Origin: Berkiella sp964594635
GTDB taxonomy: Bacteria; Pseudomonadota; Gammaproteobacteria; Berkiellales; Berkiellaceae
Assembly: GCA_964594635.1 (NCBI GenBank)
Contig: CAZQMV010000004.1
Location: forward strand, 62,001-126,000
Reading direction: 5' to 3'
DNA length: 64,000 bases
Part shown: positions 25,887 to 33,422 of the stretch, one piece after another
Layout: every line of letters starts with the position of its first letter
Position numbering within the stretch: the first letter of the stretch is position 1
Translations under genes and position numbers: made by a program
Notes under the pieces: generated by a model
What the model saw: only the letters and a program-made list of their open reading frames with translations
Told to the model about the DNA's origin: nothing
The model's database searches: none

Positions 25887-27117
25887 ATATCGCGATGATG
25901 TGCTGATGGCAGAAAATGTCTCTATTCGAGACATCATTCATGCTATTGACACGCCTTGCTATATCTACTCGTATCAGGCACTCAATGCCGCTTGGCAAGC
26001 ATTTGAAGCAGCACTTGGCTCCTATCCACATAAAATTTGCTACGCCGTAAAAGCCAATAGCAACCTTGCCATCTTGAATACCTTTGCAGGCCTTTCATCA
26101 GGATTTGATATTGTCTCAGGCGGAGAGTTGCAACGTGTGATTGCCGCAGGCGGCAAAAGCGAACAGGTCGTCTTTTCTGGTGTCGGCAAAACAGCTAAAG
26201 AGATGAGTGATGCCTTATTACAGAATATTTTTTGTTTCAATATTGAATCACAGGCTGAGCTCCTCATACTCAATGAAGTAGCAAAAAATCAGAATCGCAA
26301 AGCGCCGATTGCAATACGGGTCAATCCAGACATTGATGCCATGAGTCACCCTTATATCTCAACGGGGCTTAAAGAAAGCAAATTTGGTATTGATATTGAA
26401 GAAGCGTTAGCGCTTTATCAACAAGCACAAACACTTTCGCATATCACCATTCAAGGCATTGCCTGCCACATTGGCTCGCAACTCACCCAACTATCACCCT
26501 TTATTGAAGCGCTGCAACGTTTATTAGGATTGCACGATGCACTCAAATCCATGGGTATTGTTCTTTCTCATATTGATGTAGGCGGAGGCTTGGGAGTACG
26601 CTATGAAAATGAAACACCCCCCACTCCCTTGGAATATGCTCGCGCTTTAACCACTTTACTCAAAGACACGGGGTTAATGTTATTGATCGAGCCAGGACGT
26701 GCGCTGGTGGCCAAGGCCGGTATTTTGGTTACCAAAGTGCTTTATCTTAAACAATCTGGCAAGAAGCATTTTTGTATTGTCGATTGCGCGATGAATGATT
26801 TCATGCGACCTGCACTTTATGACGCTTGGCAAGCTATCTCTCCTGTAAAGCTTTCTTCCTCTGACGACCCGCTTCTGTATGATATCGTCGGGCCTGTGTG
26901 TGAAAGCGGTGATTTCTTGGGAAAAAACCGTTTATTAACGGTTAAAGAAAATGATTTACTGGCGATCCATGACACGGGGGCTTATGGGTTTGCCATGAGT
27001 TCCAATTATAACTCAAGACCAAGGGCTGCGGAGGTCATGGTTAGAGGTAACGATTTTAAAGTGATCCGAGCTCGTGAAAAGACCGAAGAATTATGGGCCA
27101 AGGAAGTTGTATGGTGA
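25873..27117 (+). CDS. lysA: Diaminopimelate decarboxylase
   Basis: PLP-dependent enzyme of the last step of lysine synthesis. The start at 25873 (MNHFEYRDDVLMAEN) gives 414 residues and overlaps lptM. The PLP lysine lies in YAVKANSN; HIGSQL, the Gly-rich GGGLGVRY and the C-terminal catalytic-site GPVCESGDF and GAYG segments are all present. dapF, the preceding enzymatic step's gene, lies just downstream with one gene between. Confidence 0.97.
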   Translation: MNHFEYRDDVLMAENVSIRDIIHAIDTPCYIYSYQALNAAWQAFEAALGSYPHKICYAVKANSNLAILNTFAGLSSGFDIVSGGELQRVIAAGGKSEQVVFSGVGKTAKEMSDALLQNIFCFNIESQAELLILNEVAKNQNRKAPIAIRVNPDIDAMSHPYISTGLKESKFGIDIEEALALYQQAQTLSHITIQGIACHIGSQLTQLSPFIEALQRLLGLHDALKSMGIVLSHIDVGGGLGVRYENETPPTPLEYARALTTLLKDTGLMLLIEPGRALVAKAGILVTKVLYLKQSGKKHFCIVDCAMNDFMRPALYDAWQAISPVKLSSSDDPLLYDIVGPVCESGDFLGKNRLLTVKENDLLAIHDTGAYGFAMSSNYNSRPRAAEVMVRGNDFKVIRAREKTEELWAKEVVW

Positions 27118-27833
27118 AATTAATTATCCTGTTATGGATGCTCTTCTGTCCTTTTCTGTTTGCGAATGAATATTGGCAAAATGAAATCGATGTTGGGATG
27201 CTTTTTTATAATGGCAATAATAATGCTAAGCATGTGAATGGGAGCCTCTTGAGCGAATATCAGCATCAGATGCTAGAAAATAGTTTTAGAGTGACAGGCC
27301 TTGTCGCCGTCAACAAGAATGCGCAAACCAATTACAAAGAACGTAATGCAGAAAAATATACCTTTACTGACACTATCTACTACACTTTTTCTCCCAAACA
27401 TTTTAGCTATGTGCGAGGCGAAGGGGTTAAAGATCATTTTTCCCCCTATGCCCATGAATTTACCGAATCAATTGGTTATGGATATCATTTCTTTAAAAGA
27501 AATAATGTCATTTGGCAGCTGTCTTTAGGGCCTGGAGGTCGTCACAATAAAACCGCAAACGGGCTTCATCAGGACGAATTTATTGCGCACCTGACAAATG
27601 AACTGTATTACGAGATCACTTCTCACACTTCATTTAAACAAAGCCTCTCTATCGATGCGAGCCCCATTAACACCAAGTCGCACCTTATTAATGAACTAAA
27701 AACTGCCCTGTTTGGACCGGTGTCAACTAAAATTTCATTTGAATTGGAACATTATGTCAATCTGCCCGATCCCAACGAATATTCACAAAAAACAGATGCG
27801 ACAACCAAGGTGACTCTCAGTTATACTTTTTAA
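27111..27833 (+). CDS. DUF481-type outer-membrane protein (YdiY-like)
   Basis: A predicted secreted beta-barrel of about 240 residues from the ATG at 27111, which overlaps the lysA stop in ATGGTGA. The N-terminal signal (1-18, ending LFANE) is followed by alternating-strand segments (DVGMLFYNGNNNAKHVNG, FSYVRGEGVKD, WQLSLGPGGRH) and a C-terminal Phe (TLSYTF), all typical of DUF481 barrels, some of which are called salt-induced outer-membrane proteins. Function is unknown. Its insertion between lysA and dapF is not the usual arrangement. Confidence 0.8.
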   Translation: MVKLIILLWMLFCPFLFANEYWQNEIDVGMLFYNGNNNAKHVNGSLLSEYQHQMLENSFRVTGLVAVNKNAQTNYKERNAEKYTFTDTIYYTFSPKHFSYVRGEGVKDHFSPYAHEFTESIGYGYHFFKRNNVIWQLSLGPGGRHNKTANGLHQDEFIAHLTNELYYEITSHTSFKQSLSIDASPINTKSHLINELKTALFGPVSTKISFELEHYVNLPDPNEYSQKTDATTKVTLSYTF

Positions 27834-27854
27834 AAATAGATTGAAAAGGTTATT

Positions 27855-28724
27855 ATGGGAACTCTGATACGCTTTACCAAAATGCACGGCCTAGGTAATG
27901 ATTTTGTGATTTTAGACAACATCAGCCAAGCCGTTAAAATTGATCACGTCTTGATCCGAAAAATTGCCGATCGTCATTTTGGTATTGGCTGCGATCAAGT
28001 GCTGGTCGTTGATCCTCCTTCGCTTCCTGATCTTGATTTTAATTATCGAATATTTAATGCCGATGGCAAAGAAGTCGCACAATGTGGCAATGGCGCAAGA
28101 TGTTTTGGCCGTTATGTCTTTGAAAAAGGGCTTATCGACAAAAAACTGATCCAAATTGGTACCACATCCGGCAAAATGCAGATTGATGTTTCTGATCCTA
28201 CCCACATTCGAGTTGATATGGGTGTACCGCAATTTTCAGCAAAAGCGATACCACTCAATTTCAAATTTGCAACCAAGTTAGCTAATACAGCTCGTTATAA
28301 AATCAATTTGTTGGGAAATGAACGCGAAGTCACTATTTTATCGATCGGCAATCCTCATTGCATTATCTCGGTTCCTGCAACCTCTGAAGCCGCGGTTAAT
28401 GAAGTGGGCAAAGCGCTTCAACAACACCCTGCTTTTCCTAAAGGGGTTAACGTCAGCTTTATCCAAGTGCTGGCACGCAATCATGCGAAGTGCCGCGTTT
28501 TTGAACGAGGGGCCGGTGAAACGTTAGCTTGCGGCTCTGCAGCGTGTGCGGCGGTGATTGCCGGCATATTACAAGAAGAATTAAATTCCACCGTCAAAGT
28601 GGACATGCCAGGAGGCAGTTTAACGGTTTCATGGCAACCTGAAAAACCTGTTTTTCTCAGCGGCCCTGCGAAAAGTGTTTTTCAGGGCGAGTTCTATTTG
28701 TCGGTCGCAGAAGAAACTTTTTAA
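27855..28724 (+). CDS. dapF: Diaminopimelate epimerase
   Basis: Cofactor-independent epimerase converting LL- to meso-diaminopimelate for peptidoglycan and lysine. The 289-residue product has both catalytic-Cys motifs, QCGNGARCF and ACGSAACAA, and the N-terminal MHGLGNDFV signature. It is about 15 residues longer than E. coli DapF. It lies downstream of lysA, separated by the DUF481 gene, and dsbB follows after 27 bases. Confidence 0.97.
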   Translation: MGTLIRFTKMHGLGNDFVILDNISQAVKIDHVLIRKIADRHFGIGCDQVLVVDPPSLPDLDFNYRIFNADGKEVAQCGNGARCFGRYVFEKGLIDKKLIQIGTTSGKMQIDVSDPTHIRVDMGVPQFSAKAIPLNFKFATKLANTARYKINLLGNEREVTILSIGNPHCIISVPATSEAAVNEVGKALQQHPAFPKGVNVSFIQVLARNHAKCRVFERGAGETLACGSAACAAVIAGILQEELNSTVKVDMPGGSLTVSWQPEKPVFLSGPAKSVFQGEFYLSVAEETF

Positions 28725-28751
28725 CACCGCAAAAAAGACAAGGACGAGATC

Positions 28752-29258
28752 ATGACAACGATTGCCACCATCAACACCAGAAAGGCCTACTTCTTTCTTT
28801 GTGTGCTCACCTTTTTAGCTGTCATGAGTTCGTTTGTGCTGCAATATGGCTTTAACTTCCAGCCTTGCAGCCTATGCATCATTGATCGCGTATTAGTGAT
28901 GCTGATGATGGGTGTCTTCTTAGTCGCTTTTGTCCATAATCCAAAAAAAGTTGGAAAACTTATCTATTGCTTATTGGGGTTTATTGCAGCTTTAGCAGGT
29001 ATCGCGGTGACAGCACGTCATTTGTGGTTATTGCAGCTTCCTCCTGACAAAGTACCAGAATGTGGTCCAGGTCTTAGCTATTTAATTGAAACGATGCCAC
29101 TTCACCAAGCCCTCAGCACCATCCTAAATGGGTCAGGCGAATGTACTAAAAATGTCCCGTACTTTCTTGGTCTTTCCTTACCCTTGTGGACAATGGTAGC
29201 ATTCATCCTGTTAGCGATTGCAAGCTGGATCCCGTGGTTTTGCAATACAAAAAAATAA
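28752..29258 (+). CDS. dsbB: Disulfide bond formation protein DsbB
   Basis: Inner-membrane quinone reductase that reoxidises DsbA. The 168-residue product has four transmembrane segments, the first Cys pair CSLC (Cys39, Cys42) after QYGFNFQP, and a second periplasmic pair (PECGPG and GSGECT). The probable partner dsbA is encoded at 50.3-51.1 kb. The last codons (AAA AAA TAA) coincide with the U-tract of the convergent Rsm-type RNA terminator. In Pseudomonas a dsbB homologue also neighbours algQ and the hem cluster. Confidence 0.95.
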   Translation: MTTIATINTRKAYFFLCVLTFLAVMSSFVLQYGFNFQPCSLCIIDRVLVMLMMGVFLVAFVHNPKKVGKLIYCLLGFIAALAGIAVTARHLWLLQLPPDKVPECGPGLSYLIETMPLHQALSTILNGSGECTKNVPYFLGLSLPLWTMVAFILLAIASWIPWFCNTKK

Positions 29259-29281
29259 GGGCGGCTGTTGAAGAGCCACCC
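29249..29281 (-). terminator. Rho-independent terminator of the Rsm-type RNA
   Basis: Minus-strand stem GGGTGGCT / AGCCGCCCT (one mismatch, 29258-29281) followed by TATTTTTTT (complement of 29249-29257). The U-tract lies in the last codons of the convergent dsbB gene; the stem could also stop dsbB transcripts weakly. Confidence 0.88.
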
Positions 29282-29490
29282 TATTTATAGCGATCCTTGC
29301 GTAAGTCCAGCAATGCACATGATTTGCACTTGCGACCTCAGCAATCCTTTGTTGAGGTTGGTATCCATACCTGCAAGGCAGTTTTGATCCCTTTTCGTAG
29401 CTTGCGTGGAGTTGGCAGTCCTTTGCCGAGATGTGCTGGCAACAATCCTTGTTGCCACGCTGGCACCCCACACTAATCCATTAGCATGGG
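29249..29490 (-). ncRNA. CsrB/RsmY/RsmZ-family CsrA-sequestering small RNA
   Basis: The minus strand contains eight GGA motifs in about 185 bases (complements of 29294-29296, 29306-29308, 29345-29347, 29364-29366, 29388-29390, 29419-29421, 29446-29448, 29477-29479). At least five sit in hairpin loops: CTAA-TGGA-TTAG (29473-29484), GGCAACA-AGGAT-TGTTGCC (29438-29456), GGCA-AAGGAC-TGCC (29414-29427), GGTA-TGGA-TACC (29360-29371), and a 9-base stem around AGGA (29336-29357, one mismatch). It ends in a strong terminator. GGA-loop hairpin arrays are the hallmark of CsrB-type decoys of CsrA/RsmA. From memory, Pseudomonas rsmZ is next to fdxA; here fdxA is 0.75 kb away. The 5' end is approximate. 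Confidence 0.88.
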
Positions 29491-29511
29491 ATACCGTCAA
29501 TCTATCAAACC

Positions 29512-29529
29512 AGCTTGTAAGAACAAGCT
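29512..29529 (-). promoter_or_regulatory. Possible GacA/LetA-type activator site upstream of the Rsm-type RNA
   Basis: Perfect dyad AGCTTGT-AAGA-ACAAGCT, 18 bases, about 33 bases upstream of the first GGA hairpin. Read on the minus strand, an overlapping 18-mer (complement of 29516-29533) ends in CTTACA, the right half of the GacA consensus TGTAAG-N6-CTTACA; its left half matches only 3 of 6. The -35/-10 elements are not convincing. Confidence 0.4.
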
Positions 29530-29780
29530 ACTACTTTCTGAATTTTCTCTTCACAGCAAAATCCCTTTTTTTATTATCTATATATATTTCAATGAATTAA
29601 GAAATTTAAACCCTCATGAAACGGCTTTGCTCTGCAGCACAAATAGCTAAGTGGCTACAAAGATTTGAGATATGGCTTACAAGCGGAACTGTAAAGAAGG
29701 CAACTTCCAAACAAAACTTGACGAAGCTGTCTTAGGAGCTTTAATAAGAATAAGACTCATAAAACCCGTAAGGGAGTATT

Positions 29781-30221
29781 ATGCCCCAGGCTTCAATTTC
29801 AAAATGGCTGCTAGAGCGCCAAGAATGCATTGTGACTTTACACCACTTGTGCAGCTATCGACCTTTTACACCCGCTAAGGCTTCTTGCATCTTGCCCATT
29901 TTGAATGAATTTTGTGAGTTACTCATGGATTATATTTCCAGAGGACATTTTGAAATTTATGAAAAATTAAATATCGCGATTGAAGAGCAGCGAGAAACCA
30001 GCAACAAAATGCCAGCACTTTGGCTAACATCGCTTCTGGCAACAACCAGTACCTGTTTAGATTTTAACGACAAATATGAACTCACAAGCGATTTAGGACA
30101 ATTAGAACCCGATCTTTCTAAATTAGCGCTGCAATTGGCACAACGACTTGATATTGAAGATAAAATGATCACGATTTATCGGCACGCAAACCAAGTTGTT
30201 CGCATGCCAAAATCCGCTTAG
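29781..30221 (+). CDS. algQ: Rsd/AlgQ anti-sigma-70 regulator
   Basis: Rsd/AlgQ proteins bind sigma-70 and shift RNA polymerase toward alternative sigma factors. The 146-residue product aligns along its length with that family: WLLERQECIV near the N-terminus, the hallmark FCELLMDYISRGHFEIYEKL segment (about 49-68), LDFNDKYE, and the C-terminal LDIEDKMI. The ATG is preceded by a TAAGGGAG ribosome-binding site. The dsbB-algQ order matches Pseudomonas. It ends 5 bases before the convergent fdxA. Having RpoH and an Rsm RNA in the same window fits a role in stress or growth-phase switching, by inference. Confidence 0.86.
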   Translation: MPQASISKWLLERQECIVTLHHLCSYRPFTPAKASCILPILNEFCELLMDYISRGHFEIYEKLNIAIEEQRETSNKMPALWLTSLLATTSTCLDFNDKYELTSDLGQLEPDLSKLALQLAQRLDIEDKMITIYRHANQVVRMPKSA

Positions 30222-30226
30222 CTATG

Positions 30227-30550
30227 TTAATCTTCTAAATATTTTAATTTGCCTTTAACGCCTTTCCATTGATCTGCATCGGGCAATGCTTCTTTATGAG
30301 CAGTGATACTTGGCCATTCTTTGGCCTTTTTGGCATTGATCTCAAGAAATGCCATCATCTCTGGGGCCAAATCATCTTCTGAGGAAATCGCTTCTGCAGG
30401 GCACTCTGGTTCGCACAAGGCACAATCAATACACTCATCTGGATCAATGACCATGAAGTTAGGCCCTTCATGGAAGCAATCAACAGGACAAACCTCTACG
30501 CAATCGGTATATTTACACTTAATACAGTCTTCTGTTACGACAAAAGTCAT
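30227..30550 (-). CDS. fdxA: Seven-iron ferredoxin FdxA ([3Fe-4S][4Fe-4S])
   Basis: Small cytoplasmic electron carrier. The 107-residue product has the Azotobacter-type pattern: a first cluster site with CIKCKYTDCVEVCPVDC, where the spacing indicates one 3Fe and one 4Fe cluster, a second site CIDCALCEPECP, and the long C-terminal extension characteristic of this class. In Pseudomonas fdxA lies beside rsmZ and rpoS. Here it is separated from the Rsm-type RNA only by algQ. On the minus strand a TATAAT box lies upstream (complement of about 30589-30594). Confidence 0.95.
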   Translation of the reverse strand: MTFVVTEDCIKCKYTDCVEVCPVDCFHEGPNFMVIDPDECIDCALCEPECPAEAISSEDDLAPEMMAFLEINAKKAKEWPSITAHKEALPDADQWKGVKGKLKYLED

Positions 30551-30712
30551 TTTGCCCTCATTTACTCAATCAATTCAAAAAGAGGCAAATTATACCCATT
30601 ACACTCCAAGATGCGAAGCATCGAAGACGTGCCGACCTGTAATGGGGGGATTTATGTAACTTTTTTCTGCGGTATACTGTTTTCAGCATTTAACTTCTGT
30701 GTGGAGCAAATC

Positions 30713-31468
30713 ATGGCAAAAATGAAGAAAGCGAACCAGTCTAGGACGGCAACTAAAAAAGCCCCAGCGGCTAAAAAAGTGCCTGCAGCTAAGAAAGCAC
30801 CCGCTAAAAAAGTGCCTGCGGCTAAGAAAGCACCCGCTAAAAAAGCGCCTGCAGCTAAGAAAGCACCCGCTAAAAAAGCACCTGTGGCTAAGAAAGCACC
30901 CGCTACCAAAAAAGCACCTGCCGCTAAAAAGGCCCCCACTCCTAAAAAAGCGCCTGCCGCTAAAAAGACACCCGCTCCCCGCAACAGCGTCATGAGCGAA
31001 ACCGATCTTCAGCTACAATTTGCGCTAAGCCTCAACCAATTAGAAAAATATTGGCATAACAAAGTAGACGACTTAAAGAAGCAAGGTGATGCCCACAACC
31101 GTGAAGCCCTTGATGAAGCCATTAATCAAGCGAATAAATATTCCGCTTTGCAAGATATGATTAGCGAATTTGAGAGCGATTGGGCAAGCCAAACCATTCT
31201 GGCTAATTCCCCCAAAGCGCCCAAAAAAGGCAAGGCAGCGGCTTCAAAGCCAACAGAACAACTCGCAATAATGCCTGCAACGCCTTCCCATTTAGCAATG
31301 GAAATTGTTGACGATCTCGAAGATGATGGCCTCATTGACGAGATGGATGATGAATTGGCTAGCGACTTAGATTTTGAAAGTGTCTCTGAATTGGAATTTG
31401 CTGATGACTCAGCAGCGTTTTTTCCAGACGATGACTTATTCGATGAAGACGAAGATCACGCAAACTAA
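30713..31468 (+). CDS. AlgP/histone H1-like Lys-Ala-Pro repeat protein with acidic tail
   Basis: A 251-residue protein with three parts. Residues 1-92 are a basic repeat of KKAPA/KKVPAA units resembling eukaryotic histone H1 tails and Pseudomonas AlgP. Residues 93-160 are helical (SETDLQLQFALSLNQLEKYW). The C-terminal 55 residues are strongly acidic (Asp/Glu runs). The basic part should bind DNA or RNA; the acidic tail could compete with nucleic acid for it. In Pseudomonas algP lies near algQ, supporting the assignment. The ATG at 30713 is preferred; the frame stays open upstream for 81 codons but that extension overlaps fdxA. A TATACT box at 30672-30677 suits a promoter. Confidence 0.8.
   Translation: MAKMKKANQSRTATKKAPAAKKVPAAKKAPAKKVPAAKKAPAKKAPAAKKAPAKKAPVAKKAPATKKAPAAKKAPTPKKAPAAKKTPAPRNSVMSETDLQLQFALSLNQLEKYWHNKVDDLKKQGDAHNREALDEAINQANKYSALQDMISEFESDWASQTILANSPKAPKKGKAAASKPTEQLAIMPATPSHLAMEIVDDLEDDGLIDEMDDELASDLDFESVSELEFADDSAAFFPDDDLFDEDEDHAN
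30753..30980 (+). repeat. In-frame tandem repeat array encoding KKAPA units
   Basis: About 15 imperfect copies of a 12-18 base unit built on GCTAAAAAAGC(A/G)CC, encoding alternating AKKAPA and AKKAPAA blocks in the AlgP-like gene. Such arrays expand and contract by slippage, so copy number probably varies between strains. On the other strand it creates an artefactual Ala/Gly-rich open frame. Confidence 0.85.
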
Positions 31469-31482
31469 AAATTTTCAAAGGC

Positions 31483-31505
31483 GTAGCTCTTCCAAGAGGA
31501 GCTAC
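31483..31505 (-). terminator. Weak terminator between convergent algP-like and HAD genes
   Basis: Perfect 7-base arms GTAGCTC and GAGCTAC. On the minus strand it is followed by GCCTTTGAAAATTTT, a broken T-run, and the stem overlaps the HAD gene stop codon. No T-run follows on the plus strand. Confidence 0.45.
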
Positions 31506-32077
31506 CCTACCCACCTTACCAGCCACCGCTCTACTTTTCGAAGACAACTAAAGAAGCATTCTTTCAATGGATGACGCAAATAGTTGTGATAGGGTTTCGT
31601 AAAATAATACCCTTGGCTATAAGCAAGGCACACAGATAACATTCCCGTTAATAACCTATCATCCAGTAAAGCAACCCGATGCACAGGAACACCTTTGTAG
31701 TTGGCAACTTGAGTGATGCCATCAGGATACGGTTTTTTTCTCACGCCATGCACAATGTAAATGGAAGGAAACGTTTGTTGAAAATAAGCGAGTCTTTTCG
31801 GCTTAGGTTTATTTGTAAAAATCGCGATGCGATGTTCGCCTATCGTCTGACAAAGCACTTTTAACCAGTTTTGGGCTTCTGGCAATGGCACATCCGCATC
31901 ATGCCATGACAACACACCATCAAAGTCCAAAATTAAGATGGCAATATTGGCCTTATCCAATCTTTGGGGGGTCAGTTCGTTTAAAGAGCCGATATGATTT
32001 TCAGGCTCGATTAAAAAACGTTTTAAGGCTTTACGTTGTTGCCAACCCATCAATATTGCATACCACCACCTTAGCAT
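31502..32077 (-). CDS. HAD-superfamily phosphatase (YqeG-like)
   Basis: A 191-residue cytoplasmic HAD hydrolase. Motif I is LDFDGVL (nucleophile Asp51, acid Asp53), motif II is the Thr in FTNKPK, and motif III/IV is supplied by the PYPDG Lys region and LLDDRLLTG. There is no cap domain, suggesting a small or protein-bound phosphate substrate. The N-terminal 25 residues are basic and aromatic. Closest resemblance is to subfamily IIIA (YqeG type); the substrate is unknown. It is followed upstream by a 2-hydroxyacid dehydrogenase on the same strand (12-base gap), so the two may share a transcript. Confidence 0.8.
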   Translation of the reverse strand: MLRWWYAILMGWQQRKALKRFLIEPENHIGSLNELTPQRLDKANIAILILDFDGVLSWHDADVPLPEAQNWLKVLCQTIGEHRIAIFTNKPKPKRLAYFQQTFPSIYIVHGVRKKPYPDGITQVANYKGVPVHRVALLDDRLLTGMLSVCLAYSQGYYFTKPYHNYLRHPLKECFFSCLRKVERWLVRWVG

Positions 32078-32089
32078 CGCTTTCTTCCT

Positions 32090-33043
32090 TTATATCACTA
32101 CGTTTCTGGGCTGATGACTTAAAAATGCCTTTATGTTCAAAATCACCTCATCGAGTAAACGCTGCCTAGACTCCTGTGTTGCCCAAGCAACATGCGGCGT
32201 GATAATCAACCGTGGGATGGGTTGCGAGAGTAATGGATGTGTTTTGGGAGGAGGCTCTTGTGATAATACATCGACAGCCGCTCCTCCTAAGTGGCCAGAC
32301 AATAATGCCTGCGCCAAGGCCTCTTCGTCTACCAAGCCACCCCTGGCAACATTAATTAAAAACGCTCCCCGCTTCATTTGGCTAAGTGCAACATGGTCAA
32401 TCAGGTGCCGAGTTTCCTCCACTAAGGGACAATGCAAACTTAAAACGTCGACCAGCGGTAAAAGCGTCTTTAAGGGTAACCTGTCGCTTCGATGATCATT
32501 TTTTCTGGCAGCAATGAAGACTTTCATTCCCAATGCTTTTGCAACCAATGCAACCCCGGCACCAATTGCCCCGCAACCCACGATGCCTAGTGTTTTACCC
32601 TCCAGTTCATGGGTTTGAAAATCTTGTAAGCAAAACAGTTTTGACTGACTCCAAGCGCCCTTAAACACTAATTCTTGATAATCCATTATTCGCGAAGCCA
32701 TGTTAATCATAAAGCCTATCGTTTGCTGAATAACTGAGGCTGTAGAATAGCCTGCCACGTTACAAACGGTAATACCCTTGGCCTTAGCTGCTGCTAAATC
32801 AATATGGTCACAGCCTGTCGCAGCCGCGACAATGCATCGTAGTTTTTGTGCGTTTTGTAATGCCTCTGCGTTTAATGGCACCTTGTTGGTGACCACAATC
32901 TCGGCATCTTGGATCCGAGAGATGATCTCAGCTCTGTTTGTGGTTTTAAACAGATCCCAATGCGTTAACGTGGAAGTTAAGGCACTAAAATTGAGATCTT
33001 GCTGATCTAACGTCTGACAATCTAGAAAAACCCCTTTCACCAT
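32090..33043 (-). CDS. D-isomer-specific 2-hydroxyacid dehydrogenase (glycerate dehydrogenase-like)
   Basis: NAD(P)-dependent oxidoreductase for D-2-hydroxyacids. From the ATG at 33043, which follows an AAAGGG ribosome-binding site, it has 317 residues. The Rossmann motif GIVGCGAIG, catalytic Arg in VARGGLVDE, Glu in SQEPPP and His in TPHVAWAT are all present, so it should be active. Similarity is greatest to hydroxypyruvate/glycerate reductases (HprA), but substrate cannot be fixed from sequence. A longer frame starts at 33073. Confidence 0.88.
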   Translation of the reverse strand: MVKGVFLDCQTLDQQDLNFSALTSTLTHWDLFKTTNRAEIISRIQDAEIVVTNKVPLNAEALQNAQKLRCIVAAATGCDHIDLAAAKAKGITVCNVAGYSTASVIQQTIGFMINMASRIMDYQELVFKGAWSQSKLFCLQDFQTHELEGKTLGIVGCGAIGAGVALVAKALGMKVFIAARKNDHRSDRLPLKTLLPLVDVLSLHCPLVEETRHLIDHVALSQMKRGAFLINVARGGLVDEEALAQALLSGHLGGAAVDVLSQEPPPKTHPLLSQPIPRLIITPHVAWATQESRQRLLDEVILNIKAFLSHQPRNVVI

Positions 33044-33121
33044 TTTTCCCTTTTCCAATAACAAACGTGGCAAACGTTATGAAAAAACGCTTTGCCAAGC
33101 AAGTTATTTTATACAAAGGAA

Positions 33122-33298
33122 TTAAGGTTTTTTGATATAGGCTTTTTCAGTCGCCAAATCAGGTGAGAATACAGCTGAATTACTTTTTTGCGAACCCGCA
33201 GCATCAGGCTGACTTGCCAAGCGCACAACCCAAGCAAAAAGAAAGCCCACGGCCGTAAGAATGGACAGAAGACTGACGGTAAAGATGAGACCAACCAT
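33122..33298 (-). CDS. Small single-pass membrane protein of unknown function
   Basis: A 58-residue frame beginning MVGLIFTVSLLSILTAVGF, with one transmembrane segment (about 3-26) followed by RLASQ and a polar tail ending in KKP. An AAGGGAAG ribosome-binding site lies 7-8 bases upstream of the ATG, which supports it over the longer overlapping frame in another phase. It sits in the gap between speA and the hydroxyacid dehydrogenase on the same strand. I do not recognise the family; size and topology recall oxidase- or transporter-associated small subunits. Confidence 0.6.
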   Translation of the reverse strand: MVGLIFTVSLLSILTAVGFLFAWVVRLASQPDAAGSQKSNSAVFSPDLATEKAYIKKP

Positions 33299-33422
33299 GG
33301 TGCACTTCCCTTAGACCGAATCATTTCGGTTTTATAATGATGATATTCCTTTCATCGATCGTCTCTTAATTGTATGACAGGTTCATCAATTGCGCAAACT
33401 GCTGACTTAAGCATCCCTTTTC

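Noticed and set aside
29285..29600. Short plus- and minus-strand reading frames in the dsbB-algQ gap
   Set aside because: They lie across the GGA hairpin array and carry no family signature; the RNA interpretation explains the sequence better.
29616..29735. 39-codon plus-strand frame upstream of algQ
   Set aside because: No ribosome-binding site and no recognisable product; probably chance.
30470..30712. Upstream extension of the algP-like reading frame
   Set aside because: It overlaps fdxA, lacks a ribosome-binding site, and the ATG at 30713 starts the recognisable basic repeat domain with a promoter-like box before it.
30652..30993. Minus-strand Ala/Gly-rich frame opposite the algP-like repeats
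   Set aside because: It is the mirror of the KKAPA codon array, with no ribosome-binding site and composition dictated by the sense repeats.
33313..33331. ACCGAA / TTCGGT hairpin as a terminator after speA
   Set aside because: On the minus strand no T-run follows, and no plus-strand gene ends upstream; left unassigned.
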